64,000 nucleotides of DNA, from the NCBI GenBank assembly GCA_030604135.1, contig JAUVWL010000006.1, positions 144,690-208,689 on the forward strand. The letters run 5' to 3'. The notes below the pieces were generated by a model. The model was given only the letters and a program-made list of their open reading frames with translations, did no database searches and was not told the DNA's origin. The translations under genes were made by a program, and so were the position numbers. Positions 9,047 to 18,460 of the stretch are shown here, in pieces (the stretch's first letter is position 1; each line of letters begins with the position of its first letter). Source of the DNA: Burkholderiales bacterium (lineage in GTDB: Bacteria > Pseudomonadota > Gammaproteobacteria > Burkholderiales > Burkholderiaceae_C).

Positions 9047-9747
9047 GGCTGTGCCCGTCGCAGCGCCAGCGAGTAGCCGGCGTTGCGCAGGGTCTTGATG
9101 CAGTCCAGCGGTTCGAGCTTCTTGCGCAGGCGGCTGACCACGATGTCGACCGCACGCGTGTACAGGTCGGCCTCGTGGCCCCGCAGGCGGTTGAGGATGT
9201 CGTCGCGGCTGAACACACGGCCCGGTTCACGCGCCAGCAGCAGGAGCAGTTCAAACTCGGTGCCGGTCAGCTCGACCTCCTCGCCCTGGCGCTGCACACT
9301 GCGCCGGGCCGGGTCGATGACCAGGCCCTCGAAGCTCAACACGCCCGGATCTGGCAGTGCGGCGGCGACGCCGGTGCGCACGCTGCCGTTGCGCCGACGC
9401 AGCAGGGTCTGCACCCGGGCCACCAGCTCGCGCGGCTCGAACGGCTTGGGCAGGTAGTCGTCGGCGCCCAGCTCCAGCCCCACCACCCGGTCCATCACGT
9501 CTCCGCGGGCCGTCAGCATGACGATGGGGATGTCGTTGTCCTTGCGGATGGTGCGGCACAGCTCGAAGCCATCCATCTCGGGCAGCATGACATCGAGAAT
9601 GGCCACATCGAAGCCGCCTTCGCGCAGCCGCAGCAGCCCCTCGCTGGGGCGCGTGGCCTGCACCAGGTCCAGCTCGTAGCGCCGGAAATAGGTGGCCAGC
9701 GGCGGGCCAAGCTGGTCGTCGTCGTCGATGAGCAGAATCCGGGGCAT
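9043..9747 (-). CDS. OmpR-family response regulator
   Basis: This is a 234-residue regulator with a receiver domain (acidic pocket IDDDD near residue 8, phosphoacceptor Asp52 in ILDVMLPEMDG, conserved Lys in LPKPFEPREL) and a C-terminal winged helix (LTGTEFELLLLLAREPGRVFS, then the recognition part near RAVDIVVSRLRKKL). It is coupled by a four-base overlap to the downstream kinase gene and is its cognate regulator. The ATG at 9747 is the natural start (MPRILLIDDDD); the frame is open further upstream without family similarity. Likely targets include the adjacent Spy/CpxP-like gene. Confidence 0.93.
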   Translation of the reverse strand: MPRILLIDDDDQLGPPLATYFRRYELDLVQATRPSEGLLRLREGGFDVAILDVMLPEMDGFELCRTIRKDNDIPIVMLTARGDVMDRVVGLELGADDYLPKPFEPRELVARVQTLLRRRNGSVRTGVAAALPDPGVLSFEGLVIDPARRSVQRQGEEVELTGTEFELLLLLAREPGRVFSRDDILNRLRGHEADLYTRAVDIVVSRLRKKLEPLDCIKTLRNAGYSLALRRAQP

Positions 9748-9757
9748 GGGCGGATTG

Positions 9758-10069
9758 TCACACCGGTGTGGCGCAGGCCATGCCGCGGTGCCGGATGACC
9801 AGCCGCCGCAGCCGGTGCTGGTCGGCCCTGGGCAGCTGGTCGAACCGGTCGGCGGCTTCCAGCAAATCCGGCAGGACCGGCAGGCTCTCGACCGGCTGGC
9901 GTCGATGGGCCAGGGCCCACAAGCCCAGCGCATGCGCCCGGTCGAAGCGCGGGCCCCACACCATGGCCAGCAGTTCTTCGTGGGGTTCGTCGCAGGCTGC
10001 GAGCAGGCAGGTCCCGTGTCTGCGGGCCGCCTGGGTCAGGAGACGTCGTGATGGGTCGGCGGTTGCCAT
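9758..10069 (-). CDS. Small hypothetical protein, 103 aa
   Basis: I do not recognise this protein. It is a soluble, Arg- and His-rich polypeptide of 103 residues with repeated leucine/alanine helices and no signal peptide or membrane segment. It contains two cysteines near residue 22-27 (GTCLLAACDEPHEEL) and one near the C-terminus. It lies in the same direction as and 10 bases upstream of the response-regulator gene, and 37 bases downstream of the Spy-like gene, so it is probably co-transcribed with the two-component system. The start at 10069 (MATADPSRRLL) is chosen over 10126, which would overlap the preceding gene. Confidence 0.55.
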   Translation of the reverse strand: MATADPSRRLLTQAARRHGTCLLAACDEPHEELLAMVWGPRFDRAHALGLWALAHRRQPVESLPVLPDLLEAADRFDQLPRADQHRLRRLVIRHRGMACATPV

Positions 10070-10106
10070 GGTGTTCTCGCTGGCGAAAACGAACCTGGAA
10101 GCCACC

Positions 10107-10574
10107 TCAGCCCCGGCGCCAGCCACGGCGCTTGTCCATGAGTTCCCGCACCTGCGTCTGCTGGGCCGGGCTCAGGCTGTCGTAGAAATTGGCCATGGCC
10201 TCGATGATCTTGGGCGAGCTGCCCTGTACGGCCTGGGTTTTCTGCTCCATCAGCTGCTGGGCCCGGCTGCGGTCGAACCTGTCGCCGGCGATCAGCGCCT
10301 TGAACTCTTCTCGGGGCTGGGCGCTGTCGCCCTTGATCGCCTTGCGGGCTGCAAGCACCTCGTCGGCCAGCAGGCCCAGCTTCTGCTTCTGTTCGGCATT
10401 GAGTTCGAGCTTGCTGCTGACGCGCTCGATGGCCTTGCCACGCATTTCGGTGACGCGCTCTTCGCTCCAGCCGCCGTGGCGGTGTTCGCCGCGGTGGCCA
10501 CAGGCACTCAGGGCGCCGAGGACAAGGGTGGCGCCGGTGAGGGCCATCAGGGTGCGCTTGATCCAGGGTTTCAT
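10107..10574 (-). CDS. Spy/CpxP-like periplasmic lipoprotein
   Basis: This is a 155-residue envelope protein. The N-terminus MKPWIKRTLMALTGATLVLG is followed by a lipobox (GALSAC, Cys25), a His-rich stretch (HRGEHRHGG) and a long helical region with the Spy/CpxP-like motif LELNAEQKQKLGLLADEV and later SLSPAQQTQVRELMDKRRG, the LTxxQ-type repeat pattern. Spy/CpxP proteins are chaperone-like sensors of envelope stress that damp a CpxA-type kinase. It sits at the head of the run containing the unknown 103-aa gene and the two-component genes, which supports such a feedback role. The His-rich part could bind metal. Confidence 0.7.
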   Translation of the reverse strand: MKPWIKRTLMALTGATLVLGALSACGHRGEHRHGGWSEERVTEMRGKAIERVSSKLELNAEQKQKLGLLADEVLAARKAIKGDSAQPREEFKALIAGDRFDRSRAQQLMEQKTQAVQGSSPKIIEAMANFYDSLSPAQQTQVRELMDKRRGWRRG

Positions 10575-10674
10575 GACGGTGTTCCTTTCGGGAAACGGTT
10601 GAACATGACCGTCATGGTGCCGGCGCCCTGCCCTGCGGTGTTTGCAGGACGGTCGCGGTTTTTTTCGGATTGTT

Positions 10675-11286
10675 TCAGCCGCGCAGCGGCAGGGCGGCAC
10701 CAATGGCCACAAAAATGCCGCCGCAGGTCTGGTTGAAGCGCTTGCCAACCCGCTGCAGCCAGGGCCGCACCCGGAACGACAGGCTGGCAATCAGCCATTC
10801 GGTGAGGATCTCCACCAGGGCGAAAGTCAGGGCCATCACCACGAACTGCTGGAACAGGCTGCGCGCCGGGTCGATGAACTGCGGCAGAAAAGCGGCAAAG
10901 AACAGCAGCGCCTTGGGGTTGGTCACCGCCGAGAGCAGTCCCTGACGGAACAGCGAGGCGTTGCTGCGTTGCCCGGCCGCGGCGTTCAGACTGACGCCCA
11001 CCGGTGGTGAGCGCCAGACCTGGATGCCCAGCCACACCAGATAAGCCCCACCCAGCCATTTGAGCACGGTCAGCCAGAGCACGGACGTCTTGAGCAGGGC
11101 GCCGATACCGAACATGGACAGGGCAATGACCGACACGAAGCCCAGCGCCCCACCAAAAATGGTGAACAGCGTTCGCCGGCGCCCGTGCAGCGCGCCATGG
11201 GTCAGCGCCAGCAGGCCGTTCGGGCCCGGCGAGAGCGAAAGGCCGATGGCGGCCACGAGATAGATCAGCCAGGTGTCGAGTGCCAT
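10675..11286 (-). CDS. LysE/RhtB-family exporter
   Basis: This is a 203-residue inner-membrane protein with about six hydrophobic segments. The N-terminal signature LSLSPGPNGLLALTHGALHG near residue 15 is the typical LysE/RhtB glycine-proline motif, and NPKALLFFAAFLPQF near residue 120 is the second family hallmark. Members export amino acids or related small metabolites. It is a single gene in the same direction as its neighbours, with about 100 bp before the Spy-like gene. The exported substrate cannot be told from the sequence. Confidence 0.88.
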   Translation of the reverse strand: MALDTWLIYLVAAIGLSLSPGPNGLLALTHGALHGRRRTLFTIFGGALGFVSVIALSMFGIGALLKTSVLWLTVLKWLGGAYLVWLGIQVWRSPPVGVSLNAAAGQRSNASLFRQGLLSAVTNPKALLFFAAFLPQFIDPARSLFQQFVVMALTFALVEILTEWLIASLSFRVRPWLQRVGKRFNQTCGGIFVAIGAALPLRG

Positions 11287-11328
11287 GGAAGGGTTTCGGT
11301 GAAGCGAGGCCAGCCACCACGCAAACCG

Positions 11329-12327
11329 TCAGAATACCTCGGTATCGACCTCGCGGTTGGCCTGGTCGTTGTAGCGGTCGCCGTGCACCGTGTGCTGGTT
11401 GATCAGGGCGTTCAGGCGAGCCAGCACATCGGCCGACAGCTTCACATCGGCGGCGCCCAGGTCGTCTTGCAGATGCTCGACGCTGCGCGTGCCGGGGATG
11501 GGCAGGATATCGTCGCCCTGGTGCAGCAGCCAGGCGATGGCAAGTTGAGACGGGGTGCAGCCGACCTCGGCCACGATGGCGTTGTAGGCCGGCAGCAAGG
11601 CCGCGTTTTTCGCGTAGTTCTCGGGCGAGAAGCGCGGCATGCTCCGGCGGATGTCCTTGGCGTCCAGCGTGGTCACGTCCATCGGGCCGCAGAGAAAGCC
11701 GCGGGCCACCGGGCTGAATGCCACAAAGCTCACGCCGAGCTCGCGGCAGGCCTGCAGCACAGCGATCTCGGGGTTGCGGGTCCAGAGCGAATACTCGGTC
11801 TGCAGCGCGGCGATGGGGTGCACCGCGTGCGCCTTGCGCAAGGTGCCGGCCGACACCTCGGACAGGCCGATGCTGCGGATCTTGCCCGCGCGCACCAGGT
11901 CGGCCAGGGCGCCCACGCTGTCCTCGATGGGTACCTGCTTGTCCCAGCGGTGCAGGTAGTACAGGTCGATGACCTCGGTCTGCAGGCGCTGCAGGGCTTC
12001 ATCGCAGGTGGCCTTGAGGGTGGCCGGTCGGCCATCGATCACGCGCACCTTGACGCCCTGCTCGTTGGGCACACCGGTCATGCCGCACTTGCTGGCCAGG
12101 GTGAACTTCGAGCGGTGTTTCGACAGGAACCTGCCGACCAGGGTTTCGCTGACGCCAAAGCCGTAAAGGGCGGCGGTGTCGAAATGGGTGACACCCGCGT
12201 CCAGCGCGGCCAGCAGCAGGCGCTCCGCTTCGGCCTCCGACGCGGGCGCGCCGTAGGCGTGGCAGATGTTCATGCAGCCCAGGCCGATGGCGCTGACGCT
12301 GAAGGGTCCGAGTTGGCGTTGTTGCAT
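11329..12327 (-). CDS. Aldo/keto reductase
   Basis: This is a 332-residue NADPH-dependent TIM-barrel oxidoreductase. The catalytic tetrad is visible: Asp and Tyr in FDTAALYGFG, Lys in TLASKCGM, and His in YYLHRWDK. The C-terminal cofactor-binding part IPIPGTRSVEHLQDDLGA is typical of the YajO/AKR subgroup. The gene lies just downstream of the pmd operon terminator and starts at MQQRQLGPFSVSAIG with a purine-rich Shine-Dalgarno (CAGGAGAG) upstream. It may act on an aldehyde, but a role in aromatic catabolism is only suggested by location. Confidence 0.9.
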   Translation of the reverse strand: MQQRQLGPFSVSAIGLGCMNICHAYGAPASEAEAERLLLAALDAGVTHFDTAALYGFGVSETLVGRFLSKHRSKFTLASKCGMTGVPNEQGVKVRVIDGRPATLKATCDEALQRLQTEVIDLYYLHRWDKQVPIEDSVGALADLVRAGKIRSIGLSEVSAGTLRKAHAVHPIAALQTEYSLWTRNPEIAVLQACRELGVSFVAFSPVARGFLCGPMDVTTLDAKDIRRSMPRFSPENYAKNAALLPAYNAIVAEVGCTPSQLAIAWLLHQGDDILPIPGTRSVEHLQDDLGAADVKLSADVLARLNALINQHTVHGDRYNDQANREVDTEVF

Positions 12328-12350
12328 GCGGTCTCTCCTGAAACGACAAA

Positions 12351-12374
12351 GGCCCCAGCCGGTGGCTTGGGGCC
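12351..12374 (-). terminator. Intrinsic terminator behind pmdC
   Basis: GGCCCC pairs with GGGGCC around a 12-base centre; extra complementary bases (CAGCC/GGCTTG) lengthen the stem. On the minus strand the stem is followed by TTTGTCGTTT. It lies 22 bases after the pmdC stop and before the aldo/keto reductase start, so it probably ends the pmd transcript. The T tract is weak. Confidence 0.6.
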
Positions 12375-12395
12375 GCTGGAACGGATGATAGGCAC

Positions 12396-13346
12396 TCAGG
12401 CGTTCAGCTGCTGCTCAAGGTCATTGAGCACCTGGTAGCACGGCAGCACCTGGGCCACACTGGCGTTGGGTTCGCGACCTTCCTTGATGGCGGCAAAGAA
12501 CTCGCGGTCCTGCAGCTCGATGCCGTTCATGGACACGTCCACCTTCGACACGTCGATTTTTTCGTCCTTGCCGTTGAACAGGTCGTCGTAGCGCGCGATG
12601 TAGGTCGCGGTGTCGCCGATGTAGCGGAAGAAGGTGCCGAGCGGGCCGTCGTTGTTGAAGGACAGGCTCAGCGTGCAGATGGCACCGTTGGCGGCCTTGA
12701 GCTGGATGCTCATGTCCATGGCAATGCCGAGGTTCGGATGGATCGGTCCCTGGATGGCGTTGGCCTTCACGATCGGGCTGCCGCACTGGTAGGCGAACAG
12801 GTCCACCGTGTGGGCGGCGTGGTGCCACAGCAGGTGGTCGGTCCAGCTGCGCGGTTGACCCAGCGCGTTCATGTTGGTGCGGCGGAAGAAGTAGGTCTGC
12901 ACATCCATCTGCTGGATGTTGAACTCGCCAGCCTGGATCTTCTGGTGGACGAACTGGTGGCTGGGGTTGAAACGGCGGGTGTGGCCGCACATGGCCACCA
13001 GACCGGTCTGCTTCTGCAGCGCCACCACCTCTTCGCCTTCGGCCAGGATGTCGCACAGAGGAATCTCCACCTGCACATGCTTGCCAGCCTCCAGGCAGGC
13101 CTTGGACTGGGCGGCGTGCATTTGCGTGGGTGTGCAGAGGATGACGGCGTCCACCTCCTTGATGGCCAGGCTGTCGGCCAGATCGGTGGTCACGTGCCGG
13201 ATGCCGTACTTGTCGGCCACTTCCTGGGTCTTGGCCAGGTCCCGGCTGATCAGCGACACAACCTCGACATCGGGGATGTTCTTGATGCCGTCCAGGTGCT
13301 TGATGCCGAAGGCGCCGGCACCGGCGAGAGCGACTTTGATGGTCAT
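12396..13346 (-). CDS. pmdC: 4-Carboxy-2-hydroxymuconate-6-semialdehyde dehydrogenase (PmdC/LigC)
   Basis: This 316-residue Gfo/Idh/MocA-family NAD(P)-dependent dehydrogenase oxidises the ring-fission product of protocatechuate 4,5-cleavage (in its hemiacetal form) to 2-pyrone-4,6-dicarboxylate. The Rossmann motif VALAGAGAFGIKHLDGI is at the N-terminus, and EIPLCDILAEGEE with the segment near HTRRFNPSHQFV carries the usual family residues; the WTDHLLWHHAAHTVD region matches LigC-type members. It is the last gene of the operon, 12 bases after pmdB, and is followed by a terminator-like hairpin. The assignment rests on family and on the exact pmdABC gene order. Confidence 0.93.
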   Translation of the reverse strand: MTIKVALAGAGAFGIKHLDGIKNIPDVEVVSLISRDLAKTQEVADKYGIRHVTTDLADSLAIKEVDAVILCTPTQMHAAQSKACLEAGKHVQVEIPLCDILAEGEEVVALQKQTGLVAMCGHTRRFNPSHQFVHQKIQAGEFNIQQMDVQTYFFRRTNMNALGQPRSWTDHLLWHHAAHTVDLFAYQCGSPIVKANAIQGPIHPNLGIAMDMSIQLKAANGAICTLSLSFNNDGPLGTFFRYIGDTATYIARYDDLFNGKDEKIDVSKVDVSMNGIELQDREFFAAIKEGREPNASVAQVLPCYQVLNDLEQQLNA

Positions 13347-13358
13347 GATGGGATTCCT

Positions 13359-14363
<1,005 letters not shown>

Positions 14364-14789
14364 TCATCTCTTGCCCTGGGGTTGCCGGTGGGGTTGTGCG
14401 TCACCGTCTTCGCCGAGGTAGCGGTTGCCTTCGACGCTGCGACCGCCACTGATCATCATGTTGCGGTATTCCTCTTCGGTCATGCCGGTCATGGACCCAG
14501 CCATCTGCTGGAAACTCTTGCCGTCGGTGGCGCCGATCTTGGCCAGGAAGTAGATGTTGCCGCCGGTGCGCATGCACCAGTTGAGGTCGCGCGCCAGCAC
14601 AGCTTGCTTCTGCTCTTCGGTCATCGGCCATTCGTCGAGGTAGGCGCGTTCATCGGCCTTGAACCGGTCCCGGTTTTCGGCCTTCATCAGGCTCATGCAG
14701 AACTGGTTGAGCCAGTAGCCTTTGCGCGACTGCTCGGCGTCGAAGATGATGGTACCGGGCACGTCTTTGTAGGGTTTGTCGAGAGCCAT
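14364..14789 (-). CDS. pmdA: Protocatechuate 4,5-dioxygenase alpha subunit (PmdA/LigA)
   Basis: This is the small, non-catalytic subunit (141 residues) that covers the active site of PmdB and helps bind the substrate carboxylate. The LigA-type sequence KGYWLNQFCMSLMKAENR near residue 23 and later LARDLNWCMRTGGNIYFLAKIG are diagnostic. It lies one base after pmdD and is followed by a palindromic repeat before pmdB. The C-terminal tail (EDGDAQPHRQPQGKR) is polar and probably disordered. Confidence 0.94.
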   Translation of the reverse strand: MALDKPYKDVPGTIIFDAEQSRKGYWLNQFCMSLMKAENRDRFKADERAYLDEWPMTEEQKQAVLARDLNWCMRTGGNIYFLAKIGATDGKSFQQMAGSMTGMTEEEYRNMMISGGRSVEGNRYLGEDGDAQPHRQPQGKR

Positions 14790-14790
14790 G

Positions 14791-15723
14791 TCAGACCTCC
14801 TCGGGCCAGTAGAGACGCATTGGGTTGTCGACGAGCAACTTCTTCTGAAGATCTGTGGTCGGCGCGATCTGCGGGATGAAGTCCACCAGCAGACCGTCGT
14901 CGGGCATGTGGTCCTTCAGGTTCGGGTGCGGCCAGTCGGTGCCCCAGAGCACGCGGTCGGGGAATTCCTCCACCACCCGGCGGGCGAACGGCACCACGTC
15001 CTGGTAGGCCGCCTGCTCGCCGCCCAGCGCCTTCGGGCCGGTGACCGACAGCCGCTCGGGGCAGCTGACCTTGCTCCACACGTTGGGGTGCTCGCGCATG
15101 AATTTGAGGAACAGCGCGAACTCCGGCCCGTCAATGGGCTTGCTCACGTCGGGGCGACCCATGTGATCCACCACCACCGTGGTCGGCAGTGCGGTGAAGA
15201 AGTCCCACAGTTCGGGCAGGTCCACCGCCTCGAAGTAGATCACCACATGCCAGCCGAGCTTGCTGATGCGGCTCGCGATCTCCATCAACTCGTCCTTGGG
15301 CGTGAAGTCCACCAGGCGCTTGACGAAGTTGAAGCGCACGCCGCGCACACCGGCCGCGTGCAGCTGCTGCAGCTCTTCATCGGTGACCGAGCGCCTGACG
15401 GTGGCCACGCCGCGCGCCTTGCCGCCGCTGGCCAGGCAGGCATCGACCATGGCGCGGTTATCGGCCCCGTGGCAGGTGGCCTGCACGATCACGTTGCGGG
15501 CAAAGCCCAGGTGGTCGCGCAAGGCAAACAGCTCGTGCTTGCTGGCGTCGCAGGGCGTGTACTTGCGCTCGGGTGCATAGGGGAATTCACCCCCCGGACC
15601 GAACACGTGGCAATGCGCGTCCACCGCACCTGCGGGCAACTGGAACTTCGGCTTGGACGGACCGGTGTACCAATCGAGCCAGCCGGTGGTTTTGGTGAAG
15701 TCACCTGATGTGGGTTTGCTCAT
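14791..15723 (-). CDS. pmdD: 2-Pyrone-4,6-dicarboxylate hydrolase (PmdD/LigI)
   Basis: This is a 310-residue amidohydrolase-superfamily TIM barrel that opens the pyrone lactone to 4-oxalomesaconate. The metal-region motif VDAHCHVFGPGGEFPY near residue 40 and the later VVDHMGRPD and LWGTDWPHPN (terminal catalytic Asp) are visible; LigI-type enzymes work without a tightly bound metal. The ATG at 15723 has a purine-rich site (GAGAGG) just upstream; a TTG at 15735 would overlap the pmdF stop. One base separates it from pmdA. Confidence 0.93.
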   Translation of the reverse strand: MSKPTSGDFTKTTGWLDWYTGPSKPKFQLPAGAVDAHCHVFGPGGEFPYAPERKYTPCDASKHELFALRDHLGFARNVIVQATCHGADNRAMVDACLASGGKARGVATVRRSVTDEELQQLHAAGVRGVRFNFVKRLVDFTPKDELMEIASRISKLGWHVVIYFEAVDLPELWDFFTALPTTVVVDHMGRPDVSKPIDGPEFALFLKFMREHPNVWSKVSCPERLSVTGPKALGGEQAAYQDVVPFARRVVEEFPDRVLWGTDWPHPNLKDHMPDDGLLVDFIPQIAPTTDLQKKLLVDNPMRLYWPEEV

Positions 15724-15731
15724 GCAGCCTC

Positions 15732-16415
15732 TCAATCGATATAGCGCAGGCCAGCGGCGGCCAGGGGCTCACGCATCTTGTACATGTCCAACCCCAGCAC
15801 GCCGCTGGCCAGCTTCTCGCGCTTCTCACCCTCGAAACTCTCGCGCTTGATGGCCGCAGCCAGCGTCTCGGCCGCGCGCGCGGCCGGCACACACACCACC
15901 CCATCGTCGTCGGCCACGATCACGTCACCCGGCGTCACATAGGCACCGGCGCAGACGATGGGGATGTTCACCGAACCCAGCGTCGCCTTGATCGTGCCCT
16001 TGGACGAGATGTAGCGGCTCCAGACCGGGAAGCTCATCTCCTTGAGCGTCTTCACATCCCGCACACCGGCCTCGATGATCAGCGCGCGCGCGCCGCGGGC
16101 CTGGAACGACGTTGCGAGCAGATCACCGAAGTAACCGTCGCTGCACTCGGCGGTGACGGTGGCCACCACGACGTCGCCGGGCTGAATCTGCTCAGCCGCC
16201 ACATGCATCATCCAGTTGTCGCCGGGTTGCAGCAGCACGGTCACCGCCGTGCCCGAGACCTGCACGCCAGTCTGGATCGGCCGCATGTAGGGTTTCATCA
16301 GGCCGACTCGGCCCATGGCTTCGTGCACCGTGGCCGAGCCCAGCGCGGCCAGGCCGTCGGCGGCTGCGCGATCGGCGCGGCGGATGTTGCGGTAGACAAC
16401 GCCCAGTTCGTACAT
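15732..16415 (-). CDS. pmdF: 4-Carboxy-4-hydroxy-2-oxoadipate aldolase (PmdF/LigK)
   Basis: This is a 227-residue class II pyruvate aldolase of the RraA-like fold that cleaves CHA to pyruvate and oxaloacetate and also decarboxylates oxaloacetate. The core [25 protein letters not shown] and the metal and pyruvate-binding segment [12 protein letters not shown] are typical, and the length equals the family norm. The ATG at 16415 follows GGAGAAAAC; upstream in-frame sequence is non-family. It is the last enzyme of the pathway and lies second in this operon after pmdE, behind a 133-bp spacer with a long palindrome. Confidence 0.93.
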   Translation of the reverse strand: MYELGVVYRNIRRADRAAADGLAALGSATVHEAMGRVGLMKPYMRPIQTGVQVSGTAVTVLLQPGDNWMMHVAAEQIQPGDVVVATVTAECSDGYFGDLLATSFQARGARALIIEAGVRDVKTLKEMSFPVWSRYISSKGTIKATLGSVNIPIVCAGAYVTPGDVIVADDDGVVCVPAARAAETLAAAIKRESFEGEKREKLASGVLGLDMYKMREPLAAAGLRYID

Positions 16416-16439
16416 GTTGTTTTCTCCGTTGTTGAAAGC

Positions 16440-16528
16440 CCTGCGGTGTGCGCGCGTTTTGCTTCGTGTCCCCCACCCACTTCGCGGGCTCCTCCTTGAC
16501 CTACGCAAAACGCACACCCACCACAGGC
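16440..16528. repeat. Imperfect palindrome in the pmdE-pmdF spacer
   Basis: The arms GTGTGCG..GTTTTGC (about 16446-16462) and GCAAAACGCACAC (16505-16517) are inverted, and outer bases CCTG/CAGG continue the symmetry. The centre CCCCCACCCACTTCGCGGG is only weakly symmetric. It begins about 20 bases behind the pmdE stop on the minus strand. I see no coding potential. It may be a second family of stop-adjacent repeat or an RNA processing structure between pmdE and pmdF. Confidence 0.5.
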
Positions 16529-16548
16529 CTTGGTGGTCTGCCTTGAAC

Positions 16549-17595
16549 TTATCTTCCTTGCAATTTCAGGCGCGCATCCAGGCGCGGGAACACGCGGCGG
16601 GCGTTGCCTTCGTAGACCTGGTAGCGCTGCTCGTCGGTCAGGTTGCCGGTGGCCTGCACATAGCGCTTGGTGTCGTCGTAGTAGTTGCCGGTCTCGGGGT
16701 CGATGCCGCGCACAGCGCCGATCATCTCGGACGCAAACAGGATGTTGCCCACCGGGATCACCTTGGTCAGCAGGTCGATGCCCGGCTGGTGGTAGACGCA
16801 GGTGTCGAAGAACACGTTGTTCAGCAGGTGGTCCTGCAGCAGCGGCTTCTTCATCTCCTGCGCCAGCCCTCGGTAGCGGCCCCAGTGGTAGGGCGCGGCG
16901 CCGCCGCCGTGCGGGATGATGAATTTGAGTGTCGGGAAGTCCTTGAACAGGTCGCCCTGGATCAGCTGCATGATGGCCGTGGTGTCGGCGTTGATGTAGT
17001 GCGCGCCGGTGGTGTGGAAGCAGGCGTTGCAGCTGGTGCTGACATGGATCATCGCGGGGATGTCGTGCTCCACCATCTTCTCGTAGATGGGGTACCAGTG
17101 GCGGTCGGTCAGTGGCGGGCTGTTCCAGTGCCCGCCCGAGGGATCGGGGTTCAGGTTGATGCCGACGTTGCCGTATTCCTTGACGCATTTCTCCAGCTCT
17201 GGAATGCAGGTGGCGGGGTCGACGCCGGGTGACTGCGGCAGCATCGCGGCCGGCACGAAGTGGTCGGGGAACAACTGGCTCACGCGGTAGCAAAGCTCGT
17301 TGCAGATGGCCGCCCAGGTGGACGACACATTGAAGTCGCCGATGTGGTGGGCCATGAAGCTGGCGCGCGGGCTGAAGATGGTGATGTCGGAGCCGCGCTC
17401 CTTCATCAGCCTGAGCTGGTTGGTCTCGATCGACTCGCGCAGTTCGTCGTCGCTGATCTTCAGGTCAGCCACTTTGGGCATGACCGCCGGATCCTTGATG
17501 CCAGCAATCTGCTGGTTGCGCCAGGTCTCCAGGGCCTTGGGGGCCGTGGTGTAGTGGCCATGGCAATCGATGATGAGAGGCTGTTGCAGGCTCAT
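16549..17595 (-). CDS. pmdE: 4-Oxalomesaconate hydratase (PmdE/LigJ)
   Basis: This is a 348-residue amidohydrolase-superfamily hydratase (ACMSD-like barrel) that adds water to 4-oxalomesaconate to give 4-carboxy-4-hydroxy-2-oxoadipate. The N-terminal metal motif [10 protein letters not shown] (HxH), the internal [15 protein letters not shown] and the C-terminal [17 protein letters not shown] fit LigJ. It begins the pmdEFDABC run, 48 bases after the stop of the solute-binding-like gene. The gene order is that described for the pmd operon of Comamonas testosteroni E6. Confidence 0.92.
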   Translation of the reverse strand: MSLQQPLIIDCHGHYTTAPKALETWRNQQIAGIKDPAVMPKVADLKISDDELRESIETNQLRLMKERGSDITIFSPRASFMAHHIGDFNVSSTWAAICNELCYRVSQLFPDHFVPAAMLPQSPGVDPATCIPELEKCVKEYGNVGINLNPDPSGGHWNSPPLTDRHWYPIYEKMVEHDIPAMIHVSTSCNACFHTTGAHYINADTTAIMQLIQGDLFKDFPTLKFIIPHGGGAAPYHWGRYRGLAQEMKKPLLQDHLLNNVFFDTCVYHQPGIDLLTKVIPVGNILFASEMIGAVRGIDPETGNYYDDTKRYVQATGNLTDEQRYQVYEGNARRVFPRLDARLKLQGR

Positions 17596-17643
17596 GCGGG
17601 GCTCCGTTGTCGGGGTGCGATCGGCTTGGGTTGTGTGGGTGGG

Positions 17644-18372
17644 TCAGGCGGGCTCCATGCCCTGCCGTTGCTTGGCTTCGCTGCACTCGGGCGAAGCCAT
17701 GAAGTCGATGAAGGCCCGGGTGGCCGCCTGCCGCGCCGGGTCGGTGCAGGTGGCGCAGACCGCGGCGCTGAAGGTGGTCACGATGGCCACCTCGGGTGGC
17801 ATGGGGCCGACAATGGTGATGCCCGGCACGTGCAGCAACTCGCTGAGCTGCTGGAAGCCCAGGTCCACCTCGCCGCGGGCCACCAGGCTGGCCACGGGCA
17901 CGCCGGCCGGTGCCTGCACCAGGCGGTCGGCGAGCTCATCGGCCAGGCCCCAGCTGGTGAACAGCTGCTGCAGGGCCACCCCGCTGGGGCCGGTCGAAAA
18001 CCCGATGCGTCCGCCCGCCTGGACGGCCTGCCTCAGGGCTTGCTCGGTCGCGATGTCGGGCAAGGCCTGACCCGCCCCCACCGCAATGGACACACCCGAA
18101 TGCACCAGGTCGACACGGCTGCCCGACTGGAGCTTGCCGGCAATCATGAGCCGGTCGATGGCATCTGAGGCCAGCACCACCAGGTCAAAGGCTTCATCGG
18201 CCATGACACGGCGCGCGGCGTCGACCCCGCCGACCGACTCGATGCCGACAGGCAGGCCCCGGCCGGTCCACGCCTGGACGAGATCGGCCAGCAGCTGGCG
18301 CGTGGCCATGGACGAAATGCCGCGCAGGGCGTCCTGCCCGGAAGGTACAGCGGTGGGGGCATCGGGCGTCAT
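17644..18372 (-). CDS. Solute-binding-like protein (ModA/PBP type II fold), no signal peptide
   Basis: This 242-residue protein resembles molybdate-type periplasmic binding proteins: GISSMATRQLLADLVQAWTG at the N-terminus, FDLVVLASDAIDRLMIAGKL, and a ligand-loop segment near IGFSTGPSGVALQQLF. No hydrophobic leader precedes the fold, so it may remain in the cytoplasm and bind a small acid as a sensor or act as an isomerase-like enzyme. The ATG at 18372 is the natural start; the longer open frame upstream runs antisense to the LysR gene. It heads the pmd operon where Comamonas has transport and tautomerase genes (pmdK, pmdU). Its function is unknown. Confidence 0.7.
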   Translation of the reverse strand: MTPDAPTAVPSGQDALRGISSMATRQLLADLVQAWTGRGLPVGIESVGGVDAARRVMADEAFDLVVLASDAIDRLMIAGKLQSGSRVDLVHSGVSIAVGAGQALPDIATEQALRQAVQAGGRIGFSTGPSGVALQQLFTSWGLADELADRLVQAPAGVPVASLVARGEVDLGFQQLSELLHVPGITIVGPMPPEVAIVTTFSAAVCATCTDPARQAATRAFIDFMASPECSEAKQRQGMEPA

Positions 18373-18423
18373 GGGTGCATTGTCGCCAGACCACTTCAGT
18401 TCACAAGAGGAATACCGTACTAT

Positions 18424-18442
18424 TAGCCATTTGTTTTTGCTA
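18424..18442. promoter_or_regulatory. Candidate LysR-type operator for the pmd operon
   Basis: TAGC and GCTA arms are separated by exactly 11 bases (CATTTGTTTTT), the T-N11-A arrangement of LysR-family boxes. The site lies in the 88-bp spacer between the divergent LysR gene and the pmd operon head, 19 bases before the LysR start. It is the only AT-rich stretch of the spacer. Binding is not shown. Confidence 0.5.
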
Positions 18443-18460
18443 TATCTGACGTCCGGGCAC

